Origin: Membranipora membranacea
Taxonomy: Eukaryota > Bryozoa > Gymnolaemata > Cheilostomatida > Membraniporidae
Direction of reading: 5' to 3'
DNA: 64,000 nucleotides
Assembly (NCBI GenBank): GCA_914767715.1
Contig: OU612067.1
Location: forward strand, 1,800,001 to 1,864,000
Below are positions 10,201-21,400 of the stretch, one piece after another. A model generated the notes under the pieces. The model searched no databases, had not been told where the DNA came from, and worked only from the letters and a program-made list of their open reading frames with translations. Both the position numbers and the translations under genes were made by a program. The first letter of the stretch is position 1. The number at the start of each line of letters is the position of its first letter.

Positions 10201-12090
10201 GCCTGCTCCTTGTAAATGCTACACAAAGAGGAGACTACTGTGGCATACAGGTAACTCTTGCATTATGTTTGTTCATTAACAAAAGCATTATTGGGTCAGT
10301 CCTAGTGTTTATAGTGTAGTAGTAGTGGTACTTTATGGGTTGTGATGTTTGATAGGGAGCCGTCGCTCATCCACAAGCATTCCATCTAGCAGGTGACGTA
10401 CAGGAGTACTGTGTTCAGTGCACTGCTAATAATATCATGTCTCTAAATGAGAAACGGAAATCTAAAAATCTGTGAGTATTAGTGAACATATATTACATTA
10501 TATTACATTATATCATGTTATATTACTTAGCATAGGAACTGATCGCTCGGTTATATTAGTTCTCTGAAATGTTGATCTATAACTTGCTCTAGATGAACCC
10601 TTGTACCACTCTGAGTTTTAGGTAACACTATAACTTGCTCTAGATGAACCCTTGTACCAGTCTGAGTTTTAGGTAACACTATAACTTGCTCTAGATGAAC
10701 CCTTGTACCACTCTGAGTTTTAGGTAACACTATAACTTGCTCTAGATGAACCCTTGTACCACTCTGAGTTTTAGGTAACACTATAACCATGTGCATCTCT
10801 GAACGTTAGAGTCAATTAAGTCTGAGGACATCATATGTGCCCACCCCTAATTCTGTAAATTGACCTTGGGCCGCCACACCAAAATCATTCCAATGGTACT
10901 CAAGCTAGGTGAGACAATGGTCCAGCACATTATAAGTGTACTATTGTTTCAGACATCCCAGTTTGATTGATTTTATATCTATCGCTAACATGATATATGT
11001 TGCAATTACATGCCATGAGTATCTGTGTCAGTATGAATCACCTCATCTCTATTTGTGATTAACTCACACAGGTCAAGGTTAAATGCTGGTGCTATTCAGT
11101 GGGACGCCACAAACCTTCCTCTAAAGTCGAGCTCTGTAGATGTGCTCATCACTGATCTGGTGAGTAGATACTCTCGTAACTTTGTGACTCGGTGAGGAAA
11201 CATGCTGACAATGCAGAGAAAGTGAAACTAGATTAGCTGTATGCTATCTGTATGATATCTTTGGTTCAATTCACTTCATTGATCCCTGCCCTTTTTCTTT
11301 AACTATCCACAAGCTCCATAGAGCAGAAACAAAATGAATGAGATATAATCCTGTTATTTCACCTCTTCCGTCATGTGAGCAAGAAAGGCATTAATGGGAA
11401 TATATCCCCACCATCAGAACATCTCAACAGATGAGTCGGATATAAGATACCGCAATAACCGACTGTCATTCATGATTAAATATTACAAAATGGAAACCCA
11501 TTTCTGTTGTTCATTGAGATTGTTTTATTTTTTGTAGCCATTTGGGAAGCGGCATGGTAATAAGATTGATAATAGAAAATTATACCCGAGTTTCCTGACA
11601 GAAGCAGCTAGAGTTATAGAACCGAGTACAGGAAGAGCTGTACTTCTAACATCAGATCGTAGTCTTATGAGACGGGTCAGTACTTAGTAAATATGGTAGT
11701 TGTGTGTGAGGTGGACATATGTGGGGTGTGTCTATCAAATGTGTTAATTCTATACCTTGCTTGCTTGTTCTTAGTCAGTTTGTGTCAGTATGTCAAAAAT
11801 GTTAAGCAAATTTTGATTCAGTCTTGAGTTGGAGCATTCTTACCATAAACTGAAGAATGATTTCACGTTTCGATTTCATTTTTGAAAACAGTGAGCTTCT
11901 GGCTCATAACCTGCTCTTACAGGTTACATAGTTTGTTTGTCGGATATCAGTTATATGAAATGCTAATTGTACATTTTAGATATTACCACAAGTACAAGAG
12001 TGGTGGAAAGTACCCAGAACTACAGTAATATTCCATGGAGGTATCAGAGCTGTTATATATCTCCTAAAGAGAACCAGCAAGGTCTGGTGA
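7253..12090 (+). CDS. THUMPD3: THUMPD3-like tRNA (guanine-N2-)-methyltransferase, 10 exons
   Basis: Exons: 7253-7396, 7731-7805, 8107-8229, 8741-8921, 9419-9545, 9992-10061, 10356-10471, 11072-11159, 11538-11675, 11980-12090; 390 residues. The N-terminal half holds a THUMP-type RNA-binding domain ending in SHKLGGIIQDRFGW (about residues 150-165). The C-terminal half is a Rossmann methyltransferase with the SAM motif DPMCGSGS (229-236) and the catalytic-loop motif TDLPFGKRHGNK (about 306-317), followed by TGRAVLLTSD. In animals this protein, with TRMT112, methylates N2 of guanosine 6 (and 7) in tRNA. It is shorter than human THUMPD3 (about 507) because the charged insert between the domains is missing. 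An in-frame TAA five codons upstream supports this ATG. Splice phases agree throughout. The stop TGA lies inside a 21-bp repeat. Confidence 0.93.
8930..9300. other. THUMPD3 intron 4 insert, unidentified
   Basis: The intron between 8921 and 9419 contains an AT-rich stretch followed by a more GC-balanced block at about 9040-9270. That block has an A-rich segment (AAAAAGAGAAAACAAAAAAG). It could be a small retroposed element, but no coding motif or terminal repeat is recognisable. Confidence 0.3.
10579..10782. repeat. Tandem repeat, 51-bp unit, 4 copies
   Basis: Four head-to-tail copies start at 10579, 10630, 10681 and 10732 with ATAACTTGCTCTAGATGAAC. They are almost identical; copy 2 has one C-to-G change. 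The array lies in THUMPD3 intron 7. The unit is a multiple of three and so creates a spurious repetitive frame on the minus strand. Confidence 0.95.
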
Positions 12091-12160
12091 CATCACAGTT
12101 AAGCGTGGTGACATCACAGTTAAGTGTGGTGACATCAGAGATGAGTGTGGTGACATTTTA
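12085..12160. repeat. 21-bp tandem repeat overlapping the THUMPD3 stop codon
   Basis: About 3.5 copies of GGTGACATCACAGTTAAGTGT start at the last sense codon of THUMPD3, so the stop TGA (12088-12090) belongs to the first unit. The third unit is diverged (AGAGATGAG). The array lies otherwise in the 3' UTR. Confidence 0.9.
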
Positions 12161-12893
12161 GTAGGCTGACCTTGACCTCACAGTGATTACCGTGTTGAAT
12201 GTCATGTCATGAGTCTGCTTTGGCGAGTCCTGCAGATAATTTATTTAATTCGGATGGTGCTTCTTTATATAGTAGAATGGTTTTCTTTCCCCCAACATGA
12301 GCTGTTTAGTTTGTCATGTGCTTGAACTCAGCACCCAAATGCTCATAGTATCCGATCTTGATGTCCAGTCATCCTCATCTTATCTATGGGCATATTAACG
12401 TGACAAGACTGCATATTGGCACACATTTGAGCCAAGTTTACAGCAGATTCAAAATCTGTTGTTGTAGAACATGTTTTCACATTGACTTGAACAATACTTA
12501 CTCTTTTCTACTGATATTTTACACAAGATTTTTTATTCAAAATTTCAGCAATGGATGGCTTCAGTATTGCAAAACAAATTGTAGCGACTCAACATTATTC
12601 GAGAAATAAAAGCTCCTGGTTAAACTAATAAAAGAAAAGCTCCTGATTAAACTTATATAAAATTAAATACACTACAGTCAGTACGGAACACACAAATCAA
12701 CGCTACAGTATATTGATAGGCATAGTATATAAACACAAGCTTACATATAAGATGTGCAGTGGCAATACTACTACAGAAGTGTAGGTGGATTACAGTAAGT
12801 AAAATCTACTGATGAGAGGACACAGCCTGTTGTGTGATGGTGATGATATTATGAGGAATGCATATTTCCTATATGATGATGATGCCCTTGCAG
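12161..12893. other. Convergent 3' intergenic region between THUMPD3 and TMX1
   Basis: AATAAA at about 12605 (plus strand) is a candidate poly(A) signal for THUMPD3. AT-rich sequence follows. I see no gene, and I see no clear minus-strand poly(A) hexamer close to the TMX1 stop. Confidence 0.5.
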
Positions 12894-15800
12894 TTATTCT
12901 TTCCTTGGTTTTCTCTTACGTACACTGTCTGATGATTTAGCCTCTGCTGCTGCTGTGTCTGGGTCAGCGGGCTTAGTGATATCCCCCCCATCGCCCGCTC
13001 CCCCCACATCTTCCTCATTATCAGCGGGCTCACTCTGCCCGCTATCATCCTCATCCTTATCTGAGTCATCTCCAGCTCCAGCTGATGAGGCAGCCGCTGT
13101 CTCAGACTTCTTAGCTGGTTTCTCTTTCTTACCCTTCTACAAACAAAAATTGAAATCAGATATCCTTTCTTATGCCAAACTGCAAAATAAGAGATTTCTG
13201 AGTGAAGCAGGTTAGTAATAACAGGAGATAATCAGGAGATGAAAAGAACTGAATTGACCGAAAAATAAAACAGGTACAGAGACACAAAAATGGGACATTG
13301 GGAGATCAGATTACACACAGTAACATTGTGTGTAATCTGATCAATGAACATAGCTGTGACTGTGTAGCTACTTCTGATAACATAGGTTAGAGGTTTTATA
13401 GGATAACTTTGTAGCTCCTTCTCCTTCCCCTTAATATGATGATAATGAGGTAGGGCAAGAATAGCCCCAGGATTCAGGGTTGCTGTGTGAGACATAGCCG
13501 AGACGTTGTGTTATTACCTTTCCACTAAGTGATGATTTAGTGTTAGTTATCTCCACCTTACTATACTGTCTTTGCTCTGATTCCTGTAGAGGTTTGGGAG
13601 GAAAGAAGCAGTCACAAATAACAACCAAAATCTACAAAATATACAATGAAAACAATACAATGACAAGGTATAAAAGACAACACTTTCTCAGGTTTCAAGT
13701 GTAAAGAGGTTCATGAATTCATGCCACTTTGATTTAATTATAATAAATATCAGTACAATATAAATATCAGTACAATATAAATATCATACTTCACCATAAC
13801 ATAACAATTAAAATAAGATCAGAGTTAACGCAGTACACGAGGAGATCACAAGGAGTCCACAAGGCGAACACGTGATAGCTACGTGGTAGAGTAAGACTAA
13901 CCATTCCTAAAAGCAATCCTGTAAGTATAGTAGCTACAGCGAATAGTCCATACACAGCTAATGTGGGTATCTCATATTTTTCTGTCAACTCTTCATGTAT
14001 ATCCTAAAACACAACAGATACTATATTATACCATGATGTCAATCATATTTGCAAACCTCCTAATACTGCATCCTAATAATTATTGTGGCAGAGCGATCTA
14101 TGATGTTAATCTTGATTATAGTCTGCATTCTGCTTATAGGGGATCCATCGATTTTACCACCTTATGGAGGGGTTATAACATAGACTTAATAGACTTAATA
14201 TACTACTAGTATATTAAGTCTATGGGTTATATTGACACAGCACCTAAGGGTTTTTGTATAGTTGCTTGGGAAGTTTAAATACTGAATCTGTTTTCTATTC
14301 ATTCACCGGGCCTATCATGTTGGGAGCTTTTGAGTATTAGATAAGGATTTTATGCAGTACTCTCACATATCTTATCTGTTGAGGTATATCAAATTTTGAT
14401 CTCACTATCATCTAGTTCTCAGCATTATGTTAGACTTTTTGTTATACCATCAAACAATAACTTCAAAAAACGAAATAATAATGTGGCACGCAATCTATAA
14501 CAGGACAACATGAAGAACCATGTTATTAAAAATATAAGTACACGTATCATACCTTGATAAAGTTTGCAAATCTGAAGAATTGCCCTACAGCCTTCATTCT
14601 GTAAACAAAATGTAAACAGTTTAAGCTGTGAGTTATAGAGCCATGGCTCATCTGGTTATCACTATCAGAGACACAGCTAGTATGGGTTAACGTGATAATA
14701 TACCTATCTGCATAGGTCCTAGTTATATTTTTGTAAAGCTCCTTTATTTTATACTATAAACATTGTAAGTTTAAAATAAAGCTTTCATTGATCATTCATG
14801 GAAAGGCACATTATTGGTGTCCCAGACATAACAAATGAATCCCAAGTAGGTTTTACACCCTTACATGCTGGACACCACGGTGCGTAGCTGTAATATAAAA
14901 AAATTGATTACATCACCTTAGGATATTGTAGATAAATATCCAACTTCTAACCAATTATAACACCACTGGTACTACACACTCTGGGGATTGATGATAATAG
15001 ACAGTTTTCTGAGCTCTTGATTTAGGCCTCAATTCGGAGTTGTCCTCTCTCCGGTTTGGTACTTTTAACCCACGCCGCATAGGTAAAACGAGCTGAAAAG
15101 AGGGTTATCTTGAAAACCGCTTGTATTAGGATAAAAATTATTTTTGATTCAAAATCTGCAACATTGAAAACTCATACGGACATAGTTTGGGAAATGATTT
15201 TAGTAATTGGATAGTCAATTATAGCATTTTCTGCCTGTTTTACGGACAATTTGGCAGAATTTTTCATGAGTTTCGTCACTGAATTTAAGATTTATCAACA
15301 TTCAAGCCTCTAATGATTTGGAAACCCTGTCTCACAGGGTTTTCAATGGTGCAGACTCTGAATCAAAAATCATTTTTATCCTATCATAAGCGGTTTTCAA
15401 GATAACCCTCTTTCAGCAGGTTTTTCCTATGCGGCGTGGGTTAAAAGTACCAAACTGGAGAGAGGACAACTCCGAATTGAGGCATAAATAAGAGCTCAGA
15501 AAACTGTCTATAGTGAGTAATAGCTAGGTAAGTGTAACTCGACTACACGTAACACGAATCCATAAGCAGCATAACCTAATTTAATAAATAGTCAAGTTTT
15601 TTGATTTTGCTGCGACAATCTATTTGATCACTAGGGCATTGTGTTTTGAATATCAATTTGGTGGGAGTTTTAAAACAATCATTTCATTATAACCGAATCC
15701 AAAGAGTTTCTTTAAGTTTAAGTTTAAAATAAAGGTGTCATTTAAATCATGGAATAGGCACATTATTGGTGTCCCAGACATAACAATTTCTGGAAATGAG

Positions 15801-17749
15801 GCATGTATTCTGAAATCGCACCAGGATAAGGTATACTTGTATTTTATCGAACACAGAGAACAGGAAATATGATAAAAAGCCGAAGTATGATTAGAAAGAC
15901 TTACTGAAAGCTGTTGGGGCTTTTGTACCATTCCACAGCATCGATATTTTTCCATAGTTTATCATTGACGTAATTTACAAACGCATCTTGACTTCTGGAC
16001 CCTGTATATTGTCTTACTGTCCCATCCTTTATACTGCAATATGAAATTAATAGCGATGAGTAAATGGCCGTACATTAGTATATATCACATCACAGTATAT
16101 ATCATAGCCATTGAATTCCATATCTGGAATAGCATCATTAGCTTTCTTTTGCAAAACAAAGGGCTTGCAAAAATAGCCAGTCCCTAGTAGCAATCTAGAA
16201 ATGCCCTAATCATCGACACTGTAGGGGTATAATTACTGTTTGCAATTTTGTAAACAAGACAATTTCTCAGGCTAATTATTCATGCTACTAGGGACAGCCA
16301 ATCAGATAACAGTCAGATGGGTCCCTGTGTTTAGTGTCCTAACCGTAAAACGCTATGATACTATTTCCATTCTAAGAGAAGAATCTAATTCAGTGATCAT
16401 AGCCCATTAGTCCTACAATGCAGGCCTCACGCTAACTTCCTCATTTGATATTTGTACCCAAAAACGTTATTTGCAACCACTTGCAAAGCTACTAATTCAT
16501 CATTGTTTATGTCTACTGTAGCTTTTAGGAGCAGATCCTGGTGAGTAACACTTACTGATATATAGTGGGAAGCTGAAACACGAGAAACTGCCCACTTAGT
16601 CCTGTAAATAAATACCAAAGTATAGTAATACGTCCCTAAGTTTTACAGGGATGGATATCTGTAAGGGGTCCCCTCAGAAATATAACAACAGGAGCAGACA
16701 GAGAGACTATTCTCATCAGGGTTCATATGATAGAAGAAACACTCTAGCTGAACATAACAACGAAAGGCTTAGGGTGATCTCAGTGAATAACAGAATATGG
16801 ATGTCCCTCTGCTGTATACACAAACAGACAGACAGGCAACCTCACAAACAATCTCACCTGGATTGTCGTTGATGTTTACGGTGGCGACTGTGATCTCAAG
16901 ATCCTCGCTCCACTGTGCAGCAAATGATTCCCAAGTAGGTTTTACGCTTTTACATGCTGGACACCATGGGGCGTAGCTGTAATATTAAAACATTAATCAT
17001 ATCACCTTATTGCAGATAAATAACCAACTTCAGACCAATTATAACCGCGTGTATGCTGGGAGCTGATAATAATGGTGAGTAATAAGCAGGTAGCTCGACT
17101 CCCACATGTCACACAAATCCATAAGCGGCATTACCTCATTAAATTGATAGTCAAGCTTTTTCCCCTTGCTGTAACAATCTATTTGATCACTAAGGCATTG
17201 TGTTTTGAATTTCAATTTTGTTGGAGTTGAGTCTGAGTGAGTAATTTGTTCCCTTGTTCCAACAATCCAGTTTTACAACAATCATTTCATTATAACGAAG
17301 TCTAAAGAATTCTTTAACTCCTAGCTAGATAGATGTAACAAAAGATATCTTATTTTGCACAACTGCAGGGGTCATGCATGGTGGGCAGAATAAGTGGACT
17401 ACAATAATACACCAACAGCTACAAGAGCAATCATCTAATTGATATTATAAATATGTTATTTTTATTATTAGAGATAGATAAGATGGACATAGATAGACTA
17501 GTTCTAGAGAGAGAGTTTCAGTTTGTTTGTGAGAATAAATAATAGAAAATAGGGCAATTTTCCTGTAATATTATATGAGCATTTTGTAACTTACAACATG
17601 ATCATCCATTCTCCAGAGAAGACATCTTGCCTGGAAGACTCACTCAGTTCAACTACGGTTGATTTTGTCCATGCATCACCAAGAAATGTACCTATAACCA
17701 GCAGAATTTGGAAAGACAGGAAAAATTTACAACCGGAAGTCCACGACAT
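12894..17749 (-). CDS. TMX1: TMX1-like thioredoxin-related transmembrane protein, 8 exons
   Basis: Exons in transcript order: 17749-17595, 16976-16858, 16601-16556, 16033-15905, 14598-14553, 14003-13902, 13631-13518, 13136-12894; 317 residues. An N-terminal signal peptide (CKFFLSFQILLVIGTFLGDA) leads into a luminal thioredoxin domain with the active site YAPWCPACK (residues 53-61) and the cis-proline segment QLPTIYH (about 100-106). A single membrane helix (about 178-206, TLAVYGLFAVATILTGLLLG) follows. The cytosolic tail is rich in acidic residues, Gly and Ala, and ends in basic RKRKPRKE. The family are ER membrane oxidoreductases acting on membrane-bound clients through the CPAC cysteines. 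All phases close. The gene is divergent from the SAM synthetase gene at 18415. Confidence 0.94.
14192..14222. repeat. Perfect 15-bp-arm palindrome
   Basis: AGACTTAATATACTA and TAGTATATTAAGTCT are separated by one base, in TMX1 intron 5. The adjoining GGTTATAACATAGACTT recurs at about 39139, which suggests a small dispersed element. Confidence 0.65.
14834..14887 (-). pseudogene. Decayed copy of TMX1 redox exon (exon 2)
   Basis: This 54-nt remnant of exon 2 keeps the splice acceptor (TTACAG) and encodes YAPWCPACKGVKPTWDS, including both redox cysteines. The 3' half of the exon and its donor are gone; homology stops at the joint with the duplicated intron block. Without a donor it cannot serve as a cassette exon in this form. 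Confidence 0.8.
15000..15508. mobile_element. TA-flanked palindromic MITE, copy 1
   Basis: This 509-bp element has inverted ends GACAGTTTTCTGAGCTC...GAGCTCAGAAAACTGTC, and the inverted repeat extends far inward (GGAGTTGTCCTCTCTCC, ACGCCGCATAGG). TA flanks both ends (14998-14999 and 15509-15510), as in Tc1/mariner-type insertions. The paralogous segment near 17066 lacks it. There is no ORF, so it is non-autonomous. Confidence 0.92.
16173..16300. repeat. Inverted-repeat element in TMX1 intron 3
   Basis: AGCCAGTCCCTAGTAGCAAT at the left is inverted at the right as ATGCTACTAGGGACAGCC. It is a short MITE-like hairpin about 125 bp long with no coding capacity. Confidence 0.55.
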
Positions 17750-18414
17750 GATGACTCTAATGACTTAAGTCCAGCTGCTAGAATAGTCCTAAGGGATGAT
17801 ATTCCCCTGCCCTTCATTTAAATGAAGTAAACTTCCATTCTGCGCATGCTCAGCTCTGGGCATGAGCTGATCTCTGCAAAATTGAGCCTCGGAATTCCGA
17901 AGCCATCTGATTGGCTACCTGCTCTGGTGGTATGCTCTTCAATGCGTGCGGAATTGATATTGATAGTTATTCTCTCTTGTCACTATTAGCTGATTTTGAT
18001 TGGGAGTTCATGCAGGGGCTATCCCATTCTCCCTGACCGAATTTTCTCTCAGAACCTAGACTAAACTCATTGTTCTTGCACATGCGCAATTTAAAGTCAC
18101 ACATGATTTATACTTAGCCTTACGACATCTACTTTGTGGTAACTACAGCCTAGTTTATCAGTGATCTACATGCCCAGTCAGATCACGAGAGTCAGTATGG
18201 TAAACTTCCTATATAATTACCTCCAGATTTCTTCCTTAGCTTTTGGGTTTCTACTGAAAAACAAAGTTTTCCCTTCAGAGCATGAAAAATCTGCAAGTCT
18301 TGCAAAAGTAGCAGTTGCAGTGTCAGTCACTACTATCTGTGTGTGGGAGCAAGGTGTGAATGAGCTTTACTTTAACATTCAGGATTTTCTTACTTGGAAC
18401 AAGTAGACCTGACT
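17750..18414. promoter_or_regulatory. Shared upstream region of TMX1 and SAM synthetase (candidate bidirectional promoter)
   Basis: The start codons of the two divergent genes are 665 bp apart, so their 5' UTRs and core promoters must lie here unless upstream non-coding exons exist. The sequence is less AT-rich around 17850-17960. I see no clear TATA box and assign no specific factor sites. Confidence 0.5.
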
Positions 18415-21400
18415 ATGACATCTGATGATGACTGTGGAACCTTTCTTTTCTCATCTGAATCTGTGGGTGAGGGACATCCAGGTTGGTATACATACTCACA
18501 GTCACAGTCTCCATGCAGTCACACTCACTGATACATACATTATTATTATATAAATAATAGATATATGTATATACTTAAGACAAAGTCAGTCAGTACTTTC
18601 TTTTATAGGCACTGGAGTTACAAGCATGTATACCTTGACAATGTCCATGATCAACCCCCCCCCCCCAACAAACTTGTTTGTAATGTTTGGTGGTTGATCA
18701 TGGACATTGACACTAAGTATACATGCTAGGCTCTCTTAGTTTCTTATTTTCATCCATAGCTACCTAGTAGAGTCCTTCCCACTACTTGCAGTTGAGTTCA
18801 TTCATTGTCTTCTTGTTACCTTACTTGCTTGGTGTTGTGTGCATACAGAGGATATGTTGGTTTGTCAGTAGGCATAAGATTACAGAAGTGAATGCTACAG
18901 CAGAACTTCGCTCAGCTAAATGGAATGGCATAACTTCTCACAGCTCCCTAATTTGTTGTGACCCTCCGCTGTCCCGTGGCGGGTTATCTGACCCTTATTT
19001 TGAGCTGCTATATTAGTTATATTATAATTTTTCGAATAACCATCAGCCAGAACAAGAATAACCCCGAAGGTACATGTTTATTGATAAATAAGGACAGATA
19101 TAACAACTGTTAAATTCTATGGCAATTGATCCACTAAACTGAGAAGTTGCTTATACAGCTGCCTCCCTGTTGGCACCCTCTGGTCACACCAATGCCTCTG
19201 CCTGAAACCCTAAGACTCTACCATAAACATAAGACACTTGCTAAGTGTAGGGTAGATGCTTTATTATGACGCCTCTACAGAATCTTAACCAGTAAAACCC
19301 GCTGGGCCCATAGGTATCTAGACCAGCCAGTGCACCGCCAGATATCTTAAATCAACAAAAGCCCAACTGACTAAAACTGATTATATCATGGCAACTCATG
19401 TCAAAATATTTATGGATTTATATTTAGAACAACAACTAACTGCGCTCATCTGTACAGGTGGTGGGGTTGGTGTAAGAAAAATTTATTTCCTTGGATAGCA
19501 AGAAGTAGTACATAATGTGTCATATCCGCTACAGTTTAGCACTCTTTGGCAAAGCAGTGCAACAAAAAACAACGATTGGTTCATACCTTTGCAGTACCAT
19601 TGGGAAAAGAGCATGGTAAGATGTATAAGAATATGGTCTAAGAATGTCCGAAATGGCCAACCCTGAATAGAAATAGATGTTATTTTTTCTCCCTTTTGAT
19701 GTTTTATCGCAACGTATATTTTTAGATAAGATATGTGACCAGATCAGTGATGCTGTGTTAGATGCACATCTGAGAGAAGACCCAGATGCTAAAGTTGCCT
19801 GTGGTGAGTAGCTCATTGTCATGTTATGTATAGCCTAGATAAATCTGGCTGTTAGTAATTATTTCAAGGGGTCAAGTGAATATCATTTATACAAAAATAT
19901 TCTGTGTTGTGGTTGAGTTACATATATTCCTCTGTGGTTTGACACTTGATTTGATTGACTGATATTTTCATGGTAATATTAATCGATGGCTGACAGCCAG
20001 TTTCAAACCTGCATATAACTCATCATCTTATTGACAGTTATGTATGTGGTGTGATTTGTCATGCGGCCACAAAACAGTGGCTGCGTGACAAGGCTAGTAT
20101 GCAGTATTGATAGATCAAGTTTGATCCAGTTTGCACCTGGAGTTACTCCCCTCTACAGATAAGCCTGCAGACTGGATCAAACTTGATCTCAGTATAATGT
20201 CAGATGGGAAAGTTGATATATCCATAGTCTCTGATAACATGACAGAGCAGAGCCATGATTTTTGAGTGAGAAATCCGATAAAATGTTGAATGCATTGTTT
20301 GTTACAGAGACGATAGCTAAGACTGGTATGGTAATGTTACTAGGAGAAGTTACATCTAAAGCACATGTAGATTATCAGCAGGTGGTTAGAGACGCTATAG
20401 AGAAGATCGGTTATACTCACAGCAGTCAAGGTCTGGCCCTTCATAGATTTATACCAAAATACCCTAGAGGAAAAAAAGTGTGTGCGGGATGACATGTTCG
20501 CTATTTCGCTCTGGCAAACATTTACTCATGTTTACCCTAAACGGAAGCCCTTGATCCTCAGCTAGCTAGCTAGCTAGCCTTAAAGGGCAACCAAGGTTTC
20601 AAACATGTTCTCATTGATTGATAGCAGATTGCACCTTCTCCATATAGGGAAATAGGGAAAAAGACCAAATCTAATTCGGATGATTATTCAGCCAGAGTTA
20701 TTGGGAAACATTTCATCCATCAGGTACTCAAACTCAGCTAAAATAGAATACCACAGAGCAGTTTCCTGTTCCTGTTATTATTTAGCCTGTATTCTATCAT
20801 CATTTCAGCAATGTCTTGGAACCTCCTCTAAATTGAAGTGTTACCCAGCTGAGAGTCAGCAACTACTTTGAGTTTTGCGTCGCGTAATTCACAAAGCTGA
20901 TGCTGCCTAGCACATAGTTTACTACCCATTAATGCATCGCTGCGAAACCTTGGTTGCCCTTTAAGTCAGTGTAAAACTAGCAAAACAAAAATGATTTTTT
21001 CTCCTCAAGGGTTCGCCAAACGCATATATCCATCTAGAAGCGGCGTATCCTTGTGGAGTACATGTTGGATGATGATATATCTGCGAGTATTACATCATTT
21101 ACACGAGTAAAAATCACTCAGTAGTGTCATCATGTATTCATATCACGTCTATGCTATATTACAGAAATCGACTATACAAAATGTAATGTATTGGCGTATA
21201 TATTGTTGTTACAGGATTTGATTCCCGATGCTCCTTATAGCAGACTGCCGACAATGCATGTCTTACTTTCAATTGACCCAATGATCTCCAATCAATTCCT
21301 TACAAACTCATTCCAGTTGTTCTTGCTTAAGTTCATGTCATGTTTCTCTCGACTGTAGGCTATCTTTATCTGTATCTGTATTTCAGGCCCTGGCCTGCCT

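Larger units (their letters stand above)
14760..15787 (-). repeat. Duplicated TMX1 intronic block with decayed exon
   Basis: 14834-14990 resembles 16925-17065, and 15511-15720 resembles about 17076-17310. A segment containing TMX1 exon 2 and flanking intron was therefore copied and later split by a MITE. 14760-14832 resembles 15716-15787, with the shared block ATTGGTGTCCCAGACATAACA. The copies have diverged by many substitutions and small indels. Confidence 0.75.

Noticed and set aside
10551-10796. A minus-strand 81-codon ORF with a perfect 17-residue repeat
   Set aside because: It is simply the 51-bp intronic tandem repeat read in frame; no start context, splice site or homology supports it.
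14834-14887. A mutually exclusive alternative exon 2 for TMX1
   Set aside because: The copy has an acceptor but no donor and lacks the second half of the exon.
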